In this document: piece after piece, positions 51,621 through 63,560 of the stretch
Numbering within the stretch: position 1 is the first letter of the stretch
Layout: each line of letters begins with the position of its first letter
Assembly (NCBI RefSeq): GCF_964656455.1
Contig: NC_135714.1
Span: 128,520,131 to 128,584,130, forward strand
DNA length: 64,000 nt
Direction of reading: 5' to 3'
DNA from: Halichoerus grypus
Lineage: Eukaryota; Chordata; Mammalia; Carnivora; Phocidae
Program-made: the position numbers and the translations under genes
Notes under the pieces: model-generated
The model's input: the letters and a program-made list of their open reading frames with translations, nothing else
Told to the model about the DNA's origin: nothing
Database searches by the model: none

Positions 51621-53139
51621 TTTTAATTCCTAAAAAAAAACCACTGTATTCAGGAAGGATTGCAAATACAGCAAAAGAAGCTATACCCATAACATAGGCT
51701 AACAATATAAAGATTACAAGATTCCCAGTCAAATCTTTTATCTAATCCAACAGAAAAACACAGATTAAGTGAATGGTTACTAAACAACAGGGAAAAACAA
51801 TGATTCTAAAAGGAATCTAGCTTTAAGAAACTATAAGCCTCAAAAGGTGAAGAATTCAAGAGATCTGAATGAAATTTTTCTAACAATTGATTACATAATC
51901 CCAAACCTTCTTTGAAACTAAGACTACAATATTTTAATAGTAGCCATGTTTCACTGCATTTCAAATTTGTATTCTCTATAGCTGAAAAAAAGAAGACAGG
52001 TATCCACAGACATGTCACTTCAAACTTAAGAAAATATTTAAGCATCCATACCCTCAGTGTGCATTAACCTGCTGATTAAAGGAAAAGAAAAAAGGAATTT
52101 TCAGTGGCACTGGACGAATGAAGATGATTCATGTGGTCACGCAGGGCACTCCACAGCTAGATGATACTACAGACCTGAACTCTGGTTCTGTACAATATCA
52201 CAGTGCTAAACAAGATATCATAGCGATAAGTTATTTAAGGAAGTTTTAAAAAACATTTACTTTCCTGTTTTATTTCAATTTGTTTAAAGTTTTCCAAAAA
52301 TGTAAGCATATGATAGTTTGCAAGGATCCTGGTACAACTGAAACTCCCACTTCTAGTTATAAATATTATCTTCTCTTTATATTACTTATATTTTGTAACA
52401 AAATAGAGATTGACTTAAATTTAAAATATCTCTAAATTATTTTATATCCTTTTAGAACATGTGTACTTTTAGTCAAAACCTGTTACACTTTTGTGTTTAT
52501 GCGAACATAAACTGTATCTATCTTTAAATGTAAATATCCATATGAAATGCCTTTAAAACAAAAATCAGCCTCATTTCTTTTTAAATTCAGAAGCAACCAT
52601 AATTCATCAAACTTTAATCATTAAATGTTCTATGCCTGACTATTTTATTGTGAAAAGTAATATAAAACAAATTTGAAGGTCAAATAGCAATTGCTTCAGG
52701 AATAATACATCACATTTATAAATGGTACAATTTTTTTTCTACTTAAAATTGGTCTACAGTTAAAACATTTAAGTGGAGATTAGGAATTAAAATGGATTTT
52801 GAGAGGCAATTTGCAACTGCTGAACTTTTATAACAGAGATACCACGATTGAGTTAGGATCTAGTCTAAAATAAAAGCAAACCTATATCATAATAACATAA
52901 CTTACCTATCCTTGCATAATTATCTTTACGAGTGATTGGCTCATTTCTTTATTTTTTAACCACATAAATATGTTGTTTAAATTCTCAAAAGCTTAAAAGT
53001 AAACTCTGATCTTCAGAGTTGCGAAGACTTATCCAAATCAAAACTTCAAAGACTTAAAGTATAATTACTGACTCTTGCTAGATCCAGTACATGTTCAAGT
53101 AGAGAAGTTTAGCTCTGTAACTTCCACCCCTCAACCTAA

Positions 53140-53740
53140 ACCTCCAAGTCACTTGTCAGTTAAAGGTTGGGCGATTTATTGACCGCCTCTGGATGCATAC
53201 TGTCAGTGCGGAAGGAAATATGAGAGAGGGTTGTCGCTACTGTTCTGGAGCTCATTGATAATGACATACCTGCCTCTGTCACCCATTACCCATACTACAA
53301 ACTACTTAGACCTAACTGAAAAATCAATAGCCTACTTGCACTGGTTCCTGTGGCTGCCTCCTTTGATTGTCAGCTCCTGTCTAGGGTCAGCACTTACATG
53401 AAAGGGGTTGTGACTGCCTGATGCTTTCAGGACAACCTAACGATATGAAACTCGCCAACAGAACAGTAAATTCTGTCTTCCTGCCCTCCTCATCAATTAG
53501 GCTTTGACTAGGCTTGCCTGTAGAAACCTGACCTTTTAAGTTTAGGTGAATATGGACTAGCTGAACACACCATTGCCCTCAGCACTGAGCCAGGAAATCT
53601 ACTGACAGGTTAAACAAAACAGAAGGTTGTAACTGTCATAATTTGCATTGCACTTTCACGCCAACAAGGGTGTTATCAGTAGGGGCAAGCCCTGGAACAC
53701 ACAACTCCAGCACCCTTAAGCCACACTACTCATAAATTTT
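53140..53740. promoter_or_regulatory. Candidate conserved noncoding element, less AT-rich than its surroundings
   Basis: About 600 bases that are clearly less AT-rich than the neighbouring intron-like DNA and contain no recognised repeat. Coding frames are short and closed on both strands. A possible 39-base minus-strand exon at 53398-53436, with a good donor match, was considered and not accepted. An enhancer is the simplest reading if the block proves conserved. Confidence 0.3.
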
Positions 53741-56700
53741 CAAGTGAAGTGAGATAAAACATAAATTCACAAATAGCAATGCATTTCTCATCGCTTAGTC
53801 TTTTAGGTTTGCACTTTGCAAACCCACAGAGTGTCCATCAACAACTCTTTCAGTGGTCACCTGCACTCCTACTGCATTAATGAGGGACTTCCAGTGAACA
53901 CAACAGAGAAGTAAAAATAACTCAACTATGTCAACTGAAAAGATATTTTAGAGAGAACTTATAATAAAGCAGACAGATTGACCTATATCTCAAAATGAGA
54001 ATAATTAGATCTCAATATATTGTCTCTTTCTTGCCTCACATCCCTCCCCCCAAAAATATCCACAAGCTTAGAAAATAGTAAGTTATCACATCAGTGAAGG
54101 GAGGTGTTGAAATTATTTCCTACCATGCTTCTCTGATACAGCATCTTTTACAGTTTGAGAGAAAACTAAGAACATCTGTAAAATAAAAGATGTTAACACT
54201 TCTATGCTTGTCAGATCTTCTGATGAAAACAAGTGAAAAGCATGAGAAAGTAGTATAAAACTTTACTTATTATCGTGACTTGTATTTTGAAAACCATTTC
54301 CCTGCTTGGATCTATCTTTTAACACAACATGAATATGGTAATATTATACTTGCTTAGAGCACTATAGTTTCTCTGAGGAGAAGACGGACCATTCCTTTTT
54401 TTTTTTTAATTTTTTATTTTTGGAGTTAATTGTGAACTTGAACTTTGGCTTCAAGAACTTTTACAGAATATCTAACCTTTATAAAAATGTCAGAACACTG
54501 AGAGTCCATTCAACATTTTAAGAAAAAAAATACCTGCTAATCTTATGTACACCTCCAAACACACACTATTTTTCTATATATACAATACACATGCCTGTTT
54601 CTTCTTCATGTTTTTATGATCCAACTCCTATCAAGCAATAATTAGTATACTCTTAGAATTTATTCCAAGTTGCTATTTGGTAGTCCCTCACAACCATGTC
54701 CAATCTATAATTTGTAATTTTTTTTCCTTAAGACTAAAATATGGATGGAATATAACCATTTGTAAGCTTATTCTTTTCTGTAATTTTTTTCATGTTAAAA
54801 ACTTTCACATAGTAGAGCAGTACTGGAAGTCTAAATTCTTGCAGAAAGATTTCTGATTTAAAATCAACTAAAAGATATAAACAACAACTTAAATCATGCT
54901 ATGGTATGAAGTTATAGATTTTTTATCTTGAAAAGGCAGAAAAAAGTTCTAATCCACCCCCCGAATTAAGAATTGAGACAATAGTGAGTAGAGATAATGA
55001 CTCAATTAAGGTCACTCAGATAGTTTGTAGCCAACCGAGGACAAAAATTTCAGGGCTTTTTTTCCCCTACACTAATGCTCTTTAGACACTATCAAACTGC
55101 CTCTCTTTATCTTATCTATCTAGGTAAGCTACGTGGCAGCAGACCTTATATATTTTTAAAAATACACAGCTTTGTATCATTTGTTTTTAATTGATGCTAT
55201 AATTTATAGAAAGTTTTGACTAATTTCCAGAAGAGATTAGATTTGTAGAACACTTAACCAACAAGGTACCATAGAACAAATAACTATTAGAAATAGAAGA
55301 TCTAATTAAGTATGGTTGGAACCCTGTACTTACCTAATTTGATGATTAACTATGCATCTGGTAGCCTTTCAGGTCCTTTGTGTGTACCTATCTGATAGCA
55401 AAGTGAAAGGGCATGGACAGTGTCTGGTCCCAGCAAGCAAATCATTTGGAAACAGTCATAGCCATAGATCAAAGATTTTTCACTCTATCCAGGCTGATTT
55501 AAACCTACCAACCCAGGTTTTGTCTTCAGACAAAACCAGTCAGAAAATAAAAGAATGACTCTTTAGGATCCAAAGATAATAAGGGAAGATAGAAAGGGAA
55601 AATTCAGAAAAGAAACAGGCTGGCAGAACCTTGATATACATAGGCCAAGACAGCTGTTTTATATCCTAGCTTGATTTCACATGGTTACAGGAAAAGTTTC
55701 CATTCCTTAGATCATCAAATATTATTTCATTTATACTACACAGATGTCTTCTATATGTAGATTGGAACCAATGAAGAATTTTTGTTGTTGTTTAACCACT
55801 ACAAGGAATCAGAAAGACCTCTCAGCACATCACTTTTACTCTAATTCACAATGTTTGAAAGAAGGAACAGGCTAGATTTTTAACATTTCCATTAAAAATA
55901 ATACAAAATCCATTAAAAATTTCCTGTAATCGTAGCAAAAGAATGATGCCAAATTACCTCTACTAGTAACAATGTAGATGGAGTGCTGTAGAACCAATAT
56001 ATTTTAAAATAAACTAAGATGTTTAAAAAGGCTAGTTTTATAAGCCTTTTGAGGCTTATAGTTTCTTAAGGCTAGTTTTCCTAAAATATAATACAGAACT
56101 ATCCATATGATATGCTTAACTGATAATTTTAAACATAGGTCCACAAAATGTCTCATATGACCTGAAAGAAATACAGAACACAAAGCCAAGTCTTATATTT
56201 TGAACTAAGTACAGCTCAGAACTAGCATAATCTACATCCCTAATCTCAATCATCTGTTACAGAAATCTCTGGCACTGATCACAAGGGAAAACAGAAATGG
56301 GAATGGGGATGGCTCTAAGATTCCAAGAAACATAGTCTACATGTGAGTCTGCAGTAGTAAGTTATTAAACAAAGGATATCATACCTTCTTTAAACCATAA
56401 AATTTAATGTCTTGAATCAAATGGAAATCAAAAGTTTTTATTTATTTAGCATCAAGTTCAATATTGACTAATACTGATTTTCCTGTCTGTCTTCTGGAAT
56501 TGATATTAAAAAAACACCTAGACACAAATAATAATCCACAAATTACATAATCATTCCTTAAATAGTTAAGAGCTGGTTCTACTAAAGAATCCTCTCATTT
56601 GTTGAAGATTATAGTGAGTTATGAAAGCCAAAGTTATTTGACAGGTGAAATTTAATATTTACCTCATTTACCTCATAGTATGTTAGCAAGTTCAAATTGT

Positions 56701-58319
56701 TAAAAAGGAAGGAAGGAGGACAGGACAGGATCTTATTTGTTCTAACTTTTCAGAACTTGTTTAACTATATATGGAAATAAAAGGATGTAATTACCACAAC
56801 TCAAAAATGTATACATTTAAAATGAGAAAAAGCTAAATGACTTATTGGTAAGACCAAATGATATATCCCAACATAAGTGAGAATACAGTAAGTTCAATGA
56901 AACACCTTCTGAGAGATGCTTGCTGAATTAACTTGGATTTTCTTAATATTTCATATCCTAGCTCAATAATACAATAGTATTTACTTTTCAGTTAGGCTAA
57001 AAGCTGCTTACTTCCATTTTCCTGAGTACAATTTCTTTGCTCTATCATTATACATCTTGGTGAGATCAAATTATGTATCGCTTAATAAGGTACTCATATA
57101 TACAACTGTTATTCAGCTTGGGGGAAAACATGAACATATACTGTACTCTTCAAATTTCTCATCCTACAAAATAATGTAAGAATTAGACTTGTAAAAGATG
57201 TAAAAGTATAAACACCACCACTAATCATATATATATTACCCAAGGTTACCCAACCAAATTCAAAAGGCCCACAACACAATGCTCAAAGCATGTAAAAGAT
57301 TTATTTTTTAATACACTTCGATAGGTTTACTATGCAAAATTAAAGCTATTGCCTTTACCTGACAGAACATTACCTTAAGTTCAAACTTACAAATGAGAAC
57401 AATACCCTTGGGTTACCAATCAGAGAGATTACAAGTGTTTCTTTTTTTTTTTTTAAGCTATTTTGTAAGAGGAAAAACAAAAACAACTTGGTTCAGTAGC
57501 ATGATTGACCATTTAAAACAGGTACTACAGTGAACTGTTCAAAGAAAACATTCAATTTCTCTAGATTGATTCCAGAATAGTAATTATTGATAGTTTAGAT
57601 ACAATGTCTATGATACCTCAGTTTTGGAAATCAGATAATTTCACAGAGAGCAAAAGAGAATGTGGTTTTACTTTGACTTTTAATACAATGTAGATACTAT
57701 AACCCTGATAATTGTCTTTAAAAGCTTTTTTTATAATTACTTGAATAAAATTTAATCAACAATACACAAACAAATTGTGTTTGGGTTATTCACTTTTCTT
57801 TCTGTTTTTACTAGAAACGTTCTTAAATTCAGGGAATTTAATAGTTATTTCCCCATTTATATTTTGACCAAAATTATCTTTTCTTTAAAAAAAAATCAAG
57901 CATTTTTATAAATATGTTGAAAGATTAAGTATGTAAGAACCCAAAAATTTAGCAACTGCATAGATGTTTCAAAATTAGATTTTAGAGGAAGAGAATATAC
58001 ACACATAAACATGAGGTCCTTTGTTTTCCAGAAAGTATAAATCCTTCAGAGTTGTTTTTTTTTAATTCAATAATCTGATTAGTTTTTGAATATTTTCCTG
58101 GAAAACAAAATTATATAATCTAAAATCTGTATACTCTTTAGTAAGGATTATTGCAATACTGTATGCTGTGTCTCTAGAGAATAAAATAATGAGTATCTTT
58201 TAAGTCTCAGTGATATGATAAAGTAAAAAATGCACCGAAGTTTAACTCAGTTAACACATTTCTAAGTAAAGATCAGCAAAAAATAAAACAGTTTAAGGAT
58301 TCTGTATTCTCTGGAAATG

Positions 58320-58660
58320 TAAACAGGATTATATCTGTCAGATGTACAGAAGCTCTGACTTCAGCCATTAGTTTGGTTTTGCTCCTGAGAAACACAACAT
58401 GAACTACTGAATCATTTCTTTTCAAATCCATACATTCCCTGAAGCAGTTCAAGCTTCATCAGCAGTGCAGGAATGTTTTAAAATGACAGGCAAAGAGCAT
58501 TAGTTCTCTTTTTTCTCTCATACTGTTTTCCTATAAATGGAAGACAGGGTTCTTTTCTCAAAGCACTTAAGCTGAGGCTGTTTAAGTCAACTGCTGTAGG
58601 AAAATACGACTGAATTTTCTATTCAAGAAAGTATCACAACTGGATTGTTTATTTCAAGAA
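58320..58660. promoter_or_regulatory. Candidate conserved noncoding element
   Basis: A repeat-free block with balanced composition inside the zone lacking retrotransposons, about 5 kb upstream of MAB21L2. It includes an ATTAG core near 58368 and several octamer-like AT motifs. No coding frame or RNA gene is apparent. The call rests on texture and position only. Confidence 0.25.
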
Positions 58661-59429
58661 AAACTTTGAGAAAATCAAGTATTGTATTACTATCTTAGAA
58701 TAACATATTATAAAATTAGCATTCTATTAATTGCCCATTATTCTTCAGTTATATTTTCAATGTAAGTATTTTGCCAACACATTACCTTATTTTAGCACCA
58801 AATAATACCCAATTTTGCTTCTAATTTTAAGTATAAAAAGGCCCTCACATTTAGACCAATTTTATTTTGAAAATCTTATTTGTATAAATAGTTAAATTTT
58901 ATTTCCAAGTTTCTGTACTCATAGGCATTTCATTCCAAGAGGAAATTCAATTAATAATTAAGTTTATTTGCTCATGATCAATTAAAAAGAGGACGCAATG
59001 TATAATCTGGCTATTCTTCTGAAGCTTAAACATTCACATTTTTCAAGAACTAGCACACTAATTGCTATAACTTGACTCAATTTTACTTTAAGGAAACAGG
59101 AAATTTTAAGGCTAAAGTTTCAACATACACATTTTAGTTTCTAGTAACTAAAAACACCCCCACCTTAGTATTATCATGCACATTCTCATAAAACGCTTCT
59201 AAAGTAATGATGGTGAAGGTAAAGACTAGAGAAGTCTGAAGGTTATGGACGACACGAAATCCAAAACAAAAAAATTCAAATCACACCCTGAATATCCTCC
59301 TCCTCTTTTTAGGAATGTCTGTAGCTAGCCCAACATCACAGGTCTGGGCAGAAGCATGCTGATGTTGGCATTGCCTAAACCAAACAAACAAGATGTTTAA
59401 CAGTCAAATAAAATGTCCTGCAGCCTCCC

Positions 59430-60010
59430 TAATGAATTTGTCAAGGACCATCAGATTTCTCTCCCCCTCTTTTGCCTCATTAACTCAAGTATGATGAGAC
59501 GGATTATAACAAGAGAATACAGATCAATCGGTCTGAAGACTTGAAGTGGCTTTTAGCCTCTAGAGTTTCTTTCTCTCACTTGGTCTCCTTTAATAGAATA
59601 CGGTATCTCCTGCAGAAGGGGCTGCCACTTCGTTTTAATACACCATCAAGGAGCTGCTGATGGACTTCTATACTAACATACATAAAAGCAGAGGTGACAG
59701 GGGCTCTTCAATTACAGCCTCCTCCGATACCGTTTCCCCCTTCAATTATTCAACCAGAGGAAGAGCGGATCCGCAAACACACAGCTGAAGCAGCTCTTAG
59801 AGCAGAGGCAGCCAGAGAGAGTTGGGGTGGGGGAGGGGGGAGAGGAAGGGAACTAGCAAGAGCGAGCATTATTTGCTGGAAGTGTTTAAGTTTATTGCTC
59901 GAATGATGTTTCTAATTAGTACCATGGCAATAAATTAAAGTCGCCTTTGTTTAACTGATTTATTATTTACTACAGCATCTACCTCAGACAAGGTAAATTG
60001 GTAATGAATT
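59430..60010. promoter_or_regulatory. Candidate conserved enhancer with homeodomain-type motifs
   Basis: Unique, repeat-free sequence next to the CpG island. The 59868-60000 part is rich in TAAT-core motifs, including CTAATTAGTA at 59912-59921, with AATAAATTAAAG just after. These are typical of homeodomain binding. Embedded T- and A-rich short blocks and evenly mixed composition resemble deeply conserved noncoding elements. Conservation was not measured; this is judgement from texture and position. Confidence 0.35.
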
Positions 60011-60060
60011 GTTTTTAAATCAAAACATTTGTAACATTTTATCATCCCTCAGCCTCTGTA

Positions 60061-60730
60061 CGTAAAAGTGGAGAAACCCAGAGACAAGGGTGCCACGAAA
60101 CTTAGCTGAGGCCGCCAGAGCCGGAAAAAGAGGAGTGGGGTATCAGGGAGTGGTGGCGCGAAGATCCGAGTGGCCTGGGCCGCCCCACCCGAGGAGGGCG
60201 GGCGCTGGGCGCCTACCCATGGACCTGGGGGTGGCGACGCCGCACTGGAGCCGAGAAGATGGACAACTGTCGTCACCCCCGGGACTTTTTGCAAACACTC
60301 CCAGGAGCGTCGCGGACCGGGCAGGTCCACGCACAAGGCCTCCCCTGCTCGCGGACGATGTGAGGAAGAAGCGGCCACCTCGAGGGTCTGGGAGGGAAAG
60401 CTCTGCACCCTCTGTCCCCGACACAAGTCTCCGCCCAGTAACTGCCCTCGGGAGAAGCTGCAACGGATCCTCTCATGGCTGGTCGCACAACTCTGCAGCA
60501 AAGTGCCCCTCCTGCCCCGTAATATTTCCCAGAGTGCCAGTGTGACCCCGAGAGCATTAGCCAGGTTACCCACAGAGTCTGGGCTTCGCACTTGCGCGAA
60601 CCCCGAAGATGCCGCGGCTCTGCTCTATCCTTCCACCGCCAAGCATTCCGAGATGCAAGCTGCGCCCCCAGCAAGGCTGGAGCCTGAAGCCGCCCCAAGT
60701 CTCTGCCACTACGGAAGAAGTTGACTATAA
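60061..60730. promoter_or_regulatory. CpG island-like block upstream of MAB21L2
   Basis: GC content rises abruptly from the AT-rich surroundings, and a hand count gives roughly 43-46 CpGs in about 670 bases. By my estimate that meets CpG-island criteria. Several long frames overlap here on both strands (up to 184 codons), but they overlap one another, do not resemble any family I know, and are what stop-poor GC-rich DNA produces. I read it as an unmethylated regulatory island: an enhancer, an alternative MAB21L2 start, or the promoter of a noncoding transcript. It lies about 2.8-3.5 kb from the MAB21L2 ATG. Confidence 0.65.
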
Positions 60731-62333
60731 AGCTCGGAACCCCAGAGTTTGGTGTACGCTTACTTCCGACTGTTCTTCCCCACTCCTGGCTACTAAAGAC
60801 AAATCCTACACAAAATCCGACTTGATTTTTAAAAAGCCAACCAGTTCTTTAGAAAGGGACTTATGGCAAAGAGAGCGAGGGGGTGACAAGGCACCAGTCG
60901 TCCGCTCCACACATCTAAGGAAGAACCAAGAAGTCCAAGTATCTGACATCAAGTACATGGAGAGAAATAAAATTTCCTTATGCAACTGAATTCAAGTTCA
61001 CCTGGTCCAGCTTTTAAGAGGGCATCTCAAGCCCTCCCAAGGGGTTTTGCAAAAGCCGCATGTACACCAGTTTTGCAAAAAGAAGTCTTTGCCGAAATGG
61101 CTTCAGAGATTTTCATTTCTTATGTCACTATCGGAAAATATAATGCCCAAAATCTAACTAAAAATAATTCCATCTACTTGATTTGTCTTAAAAAGACTCA
61201 GCATCTAGACACCTGAGGTTCAAACATAAACCCTCAATACTAAGCAAATCAAAAACACTGTTACAGTTTCTTCCATCCAAAAGTAGGGAAAGGCTACAAG
61301 GGGTACAGCTTGAACATATAATACATACACTAAAAGCACATGCATGAGTTTTCACTGAAATGCCAAGGGAGGAGTGAAGCCATCTGTGTAATCAATAACA
61401 GGATAGTTATAGATTTTTGCAGCAGTGAAGTCTTTTAAAAGCAACAGTCAATTATGAAAATAAAATCATTTTACAAGTGAAACTCTGTACTGCCTCAGAG
61501 TATATTCAAAACTAGATTTACAACATTTAACATTTTAAGAAAACTTTAACTTAGGTTCACTTTTACTTCCCTTAATTTTTTATTGTTTAAAACAATTTTC
61601 GTGGCTTATGTTAATTTAAAAGTATATCCAACAATATTCAACCATATATAAATTTGCACTCTTTCTCACAACTTAAACATATTTTCTAATAACTAGTTTT
61701 TTTAAACAATAAATAGCATAAAATATATCTGAATCTTAATTATGACGGAATTATCAAACAAGGTGCTTGCACTATTTTTACCCTGCCCCATTTTTCAACA
61801 GCATATGGAAATTACTGAAAAGAGATTTATGGTCATAAACCTTCACCCCATATCTACTCGGCACACAAACCCCAACTGGTGCACACATACAGCAATTGCT
61901 CTGGCTCTTGGCAACAATGGGAGAGAAGGGGAAGAGAAGGGAGGAAGAGTTTGCCAGAGGAGAAAATCTAGAAAAACGTAGGTTCTTTCCCAGATTCCCC
62001 TTCCTCCTTCTATTTGCCTTCAAGCAAAAGTAATTTTGTCAGAGTTTGCACCTTCTGCACAATGTTGATAGGAAAAAAAAAGTGAACCTTTCTCAACCAC
62101 TGCTACTCTCTCGCGTTATTCCAGCCATCTCCAGAAGTCCCTTCTATATAGACTCTCTTTTTCTTCCTTGCAACTGATAAGAGGAGAGGATAAAGAAGGG
62201 GCTGTAAAATGTGTGTGAGCATTTGACTTCTACTATCTCCTCCTATTTTCTTACTTCTCGCTTTACCCCCTTTCTTTATCAAGTGCAGCGGTGGCTGCTA
62301 CTGTCTGCCAAGCATGCCTGTCTTCTCTCTCGG
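60731..62333. other. Unique sequence between CpG island and promoter
   Basis: AT-rich and repeat-free. The frame at 60609-60989 extends out of the CpG island and the one at 61742-61981 is short; neither has a recognisable domain. Confidence 0.5.
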
Positions 62334-62440
62334 ATTGGCTAAAGCACTGACAGCTCGGATAGCGATTGTAGGAACTGAAGCTCCGCCCCCCTCATGATGG
62401 CCCTGGACCATTCATAAACTAAATAACTCCAGGAAACAGC
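62334..62440 (+). promoter_or_regulatory. Putative MAB21L2 core promoter
   Basis: Three classical elements occur in order on the + strand: an inverted CCAAT box (ATTGG, 62334-62338), a GC box (CCGCCCCC, 62383-62390) and an AT-rich TATA-like stretch (CATAAACTAAATAAC, 62413-62427). Spacing would put transcription start near 62440, just before the GA tract, giving a leader of about 1.1 kb. The elements are seen directly. The start site is inferred from their arrangement and from the gene downstream. Confidence 0.5.
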
Positions 62441-62481
<41 letters not shown>

Positions 62482-63560
62482 AGAGAGAAGAGAGAGGGGG
62501 AGAGAGAGAGAGAGAGGAAGAGAGAGAAAAGGAGGGAGGTGGGAGGGAGAAAAAGAGGGAGGGAAAGAGAAAAGGAGAGAGACGACGTTGGAGGGGAGGA
62601 GGGAGAGACGACTCAGAAAGTGGAATCTGCACAAGCAACCTAAAGGGGGAGGAGAAGAAAAACCCCTGAATCCTTATAACTAAACCCCAGATGCAACGCA
62701 GGCAACGACTTCGTCACACTAAAATAGATTTTGTGAGGGCCAAAATTATAAATTACGAAGCAGAAATGAATATCAAACAACTTCCAGCGGTTTGCACCTA
62801 GAGAAAGACAAGAAGAACCCACTGCAAACAAACAAACCCAGTCCAAACAACGCCTCCAGTAGGAAAAGAGGAAAACCGCTACAACACGACCCCCTGAGAA
62901 GAGACCAGACCATCACGCTGAGAGTGCCGGGCGGCGTCTGCAAACCTCCAAGTGTGCCGCGGACTGAGCTGCACTTCACTGCTCTCTGGACCTTAATTAC
63001 GTCCTTCACCTTCCATTTGGGGGAGGGTGAGGAAAAAGGCACTTACCTACGCTGAGTGAAGAAGTCCTACCAGCGTGGGAGAGAAGTTTAAGAATGAAAC
63101 ACTGAATGTTTCGCTTTTATTTTTAAATTTATTTTGGCACTTAAAAGACCTCATTTCCAGATTTCTGGGCAATCTCGGCTGCAGACATCTAAGCCTAACC
63201 TCTTGGTAACCTGAATTTTTCTCTCACCCCCACTCTTCCCCCCCCCTTCATCTCTCTCACAAGCACATCTTTATTTTACACATCAAGCAAAAAAAGTCCC
63301 AGCAGGTAATTTTCCTCTTCAAAGATTACCTTTTTTTTCTTATTTCTGGAGAAGAAAAAAGGTTTCTAAAGAGGGGAAAGAAAGAGCAAGCCGGCTGTTT
63401 TATCAGCCGGTCAGTCCAGGTGGAAAACAAGAGTGAAAGTGGGGCTTAGGGGAAGCGCGACGCCTCTTTCGCCTGCCGCAGGGCCACCACCACTGCGTAA
63501 GCCTTGGATCCCTCAACGTATTGCGAGACGCCGGTGTATAGCCCGGACCTGTGCCCCAAC
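62440..63560 (+). other. Probable MAB21L2 5' leader with short upstream ORFs
   Basis: This is the sequence between the inferred start site and the MAB21L2 ATG. After the GA tract it contains three short ATG-initiated ORFs that all close before the main start: 62691-62801 (36 codons, weak context with C at -3), 63094-63105 (3 codons) and 63106-63126 (6 codons). The last 100 bases are GC-rich and merge with the coding CpG-rich region. I see no acceptor site that would suggest splicing, in keeping with a single-exon gene. The 5' boundary is inferred. Confidence 0.5.
62446..62618 (+). repeat. GA-rich polypurine tract at the MAB21L2 promoter
   Basis: A near-pure (GA)n run from 62446 to about 62478 continues as interrupted GA, GGGAGA and GGGAGG sequence to about 62618. 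Almost the whole 170 bases are purine on the + strand. It lies directly after the promoter-like elements, so it is probably either at the start site or in the first part of the leader. The serine- and leucine-rich frames on the opposite strand are simple-sequence translation and not genes. Confidence 0.9.

Larger units (their letters stand above)
49546..59429. other. Repeat-poor intergenic or intronic zone
   Basis: Nearly 10 kb with no Can-SINE, L1, LTR or clear MIR. Short frames (largest about 80 codons) look accidental. Candidate conserved blocks inside it are listed separately; the rest is AT-rich unique sequence. Confidence 0.6.

Noticed and set aside
52880..52960. Possible minus-strand exon ending at GATAG/GTAAGTT
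   Set aside because: One frame is open for only about 13 codons and the upstream acceptor lacks a pyrimidine tract.
53390..53450. Possible 39-base minus-strand exon between TTAG and GTAAGTGC
   Set aside because: It is short, the acceptor is weak, and the translation does not match any LRBA segment I recall.
60049..60989. Overlapping long frames on both strands (180, 151, 184, 141, 126 codons) as new genes
   Set aside because: They overlap each other within a CpG-rich block, have no recognisable domains, and stop-poor GC-rich DNA yields such frames by chance.
62339..62638. 99-codon S/L/P-rich minus-strand frame as a secreted protein
   Set aside because: It is the translation of the GA tract on the opposite strand.
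62792..63055. 87-codon frame in the MAB21L2 leader as an upstream gene
   Set aside because: It begins with TTG rather than ATG, so it is not a credible eukaryotic start; genuine ATG ORFs in the leader are short.
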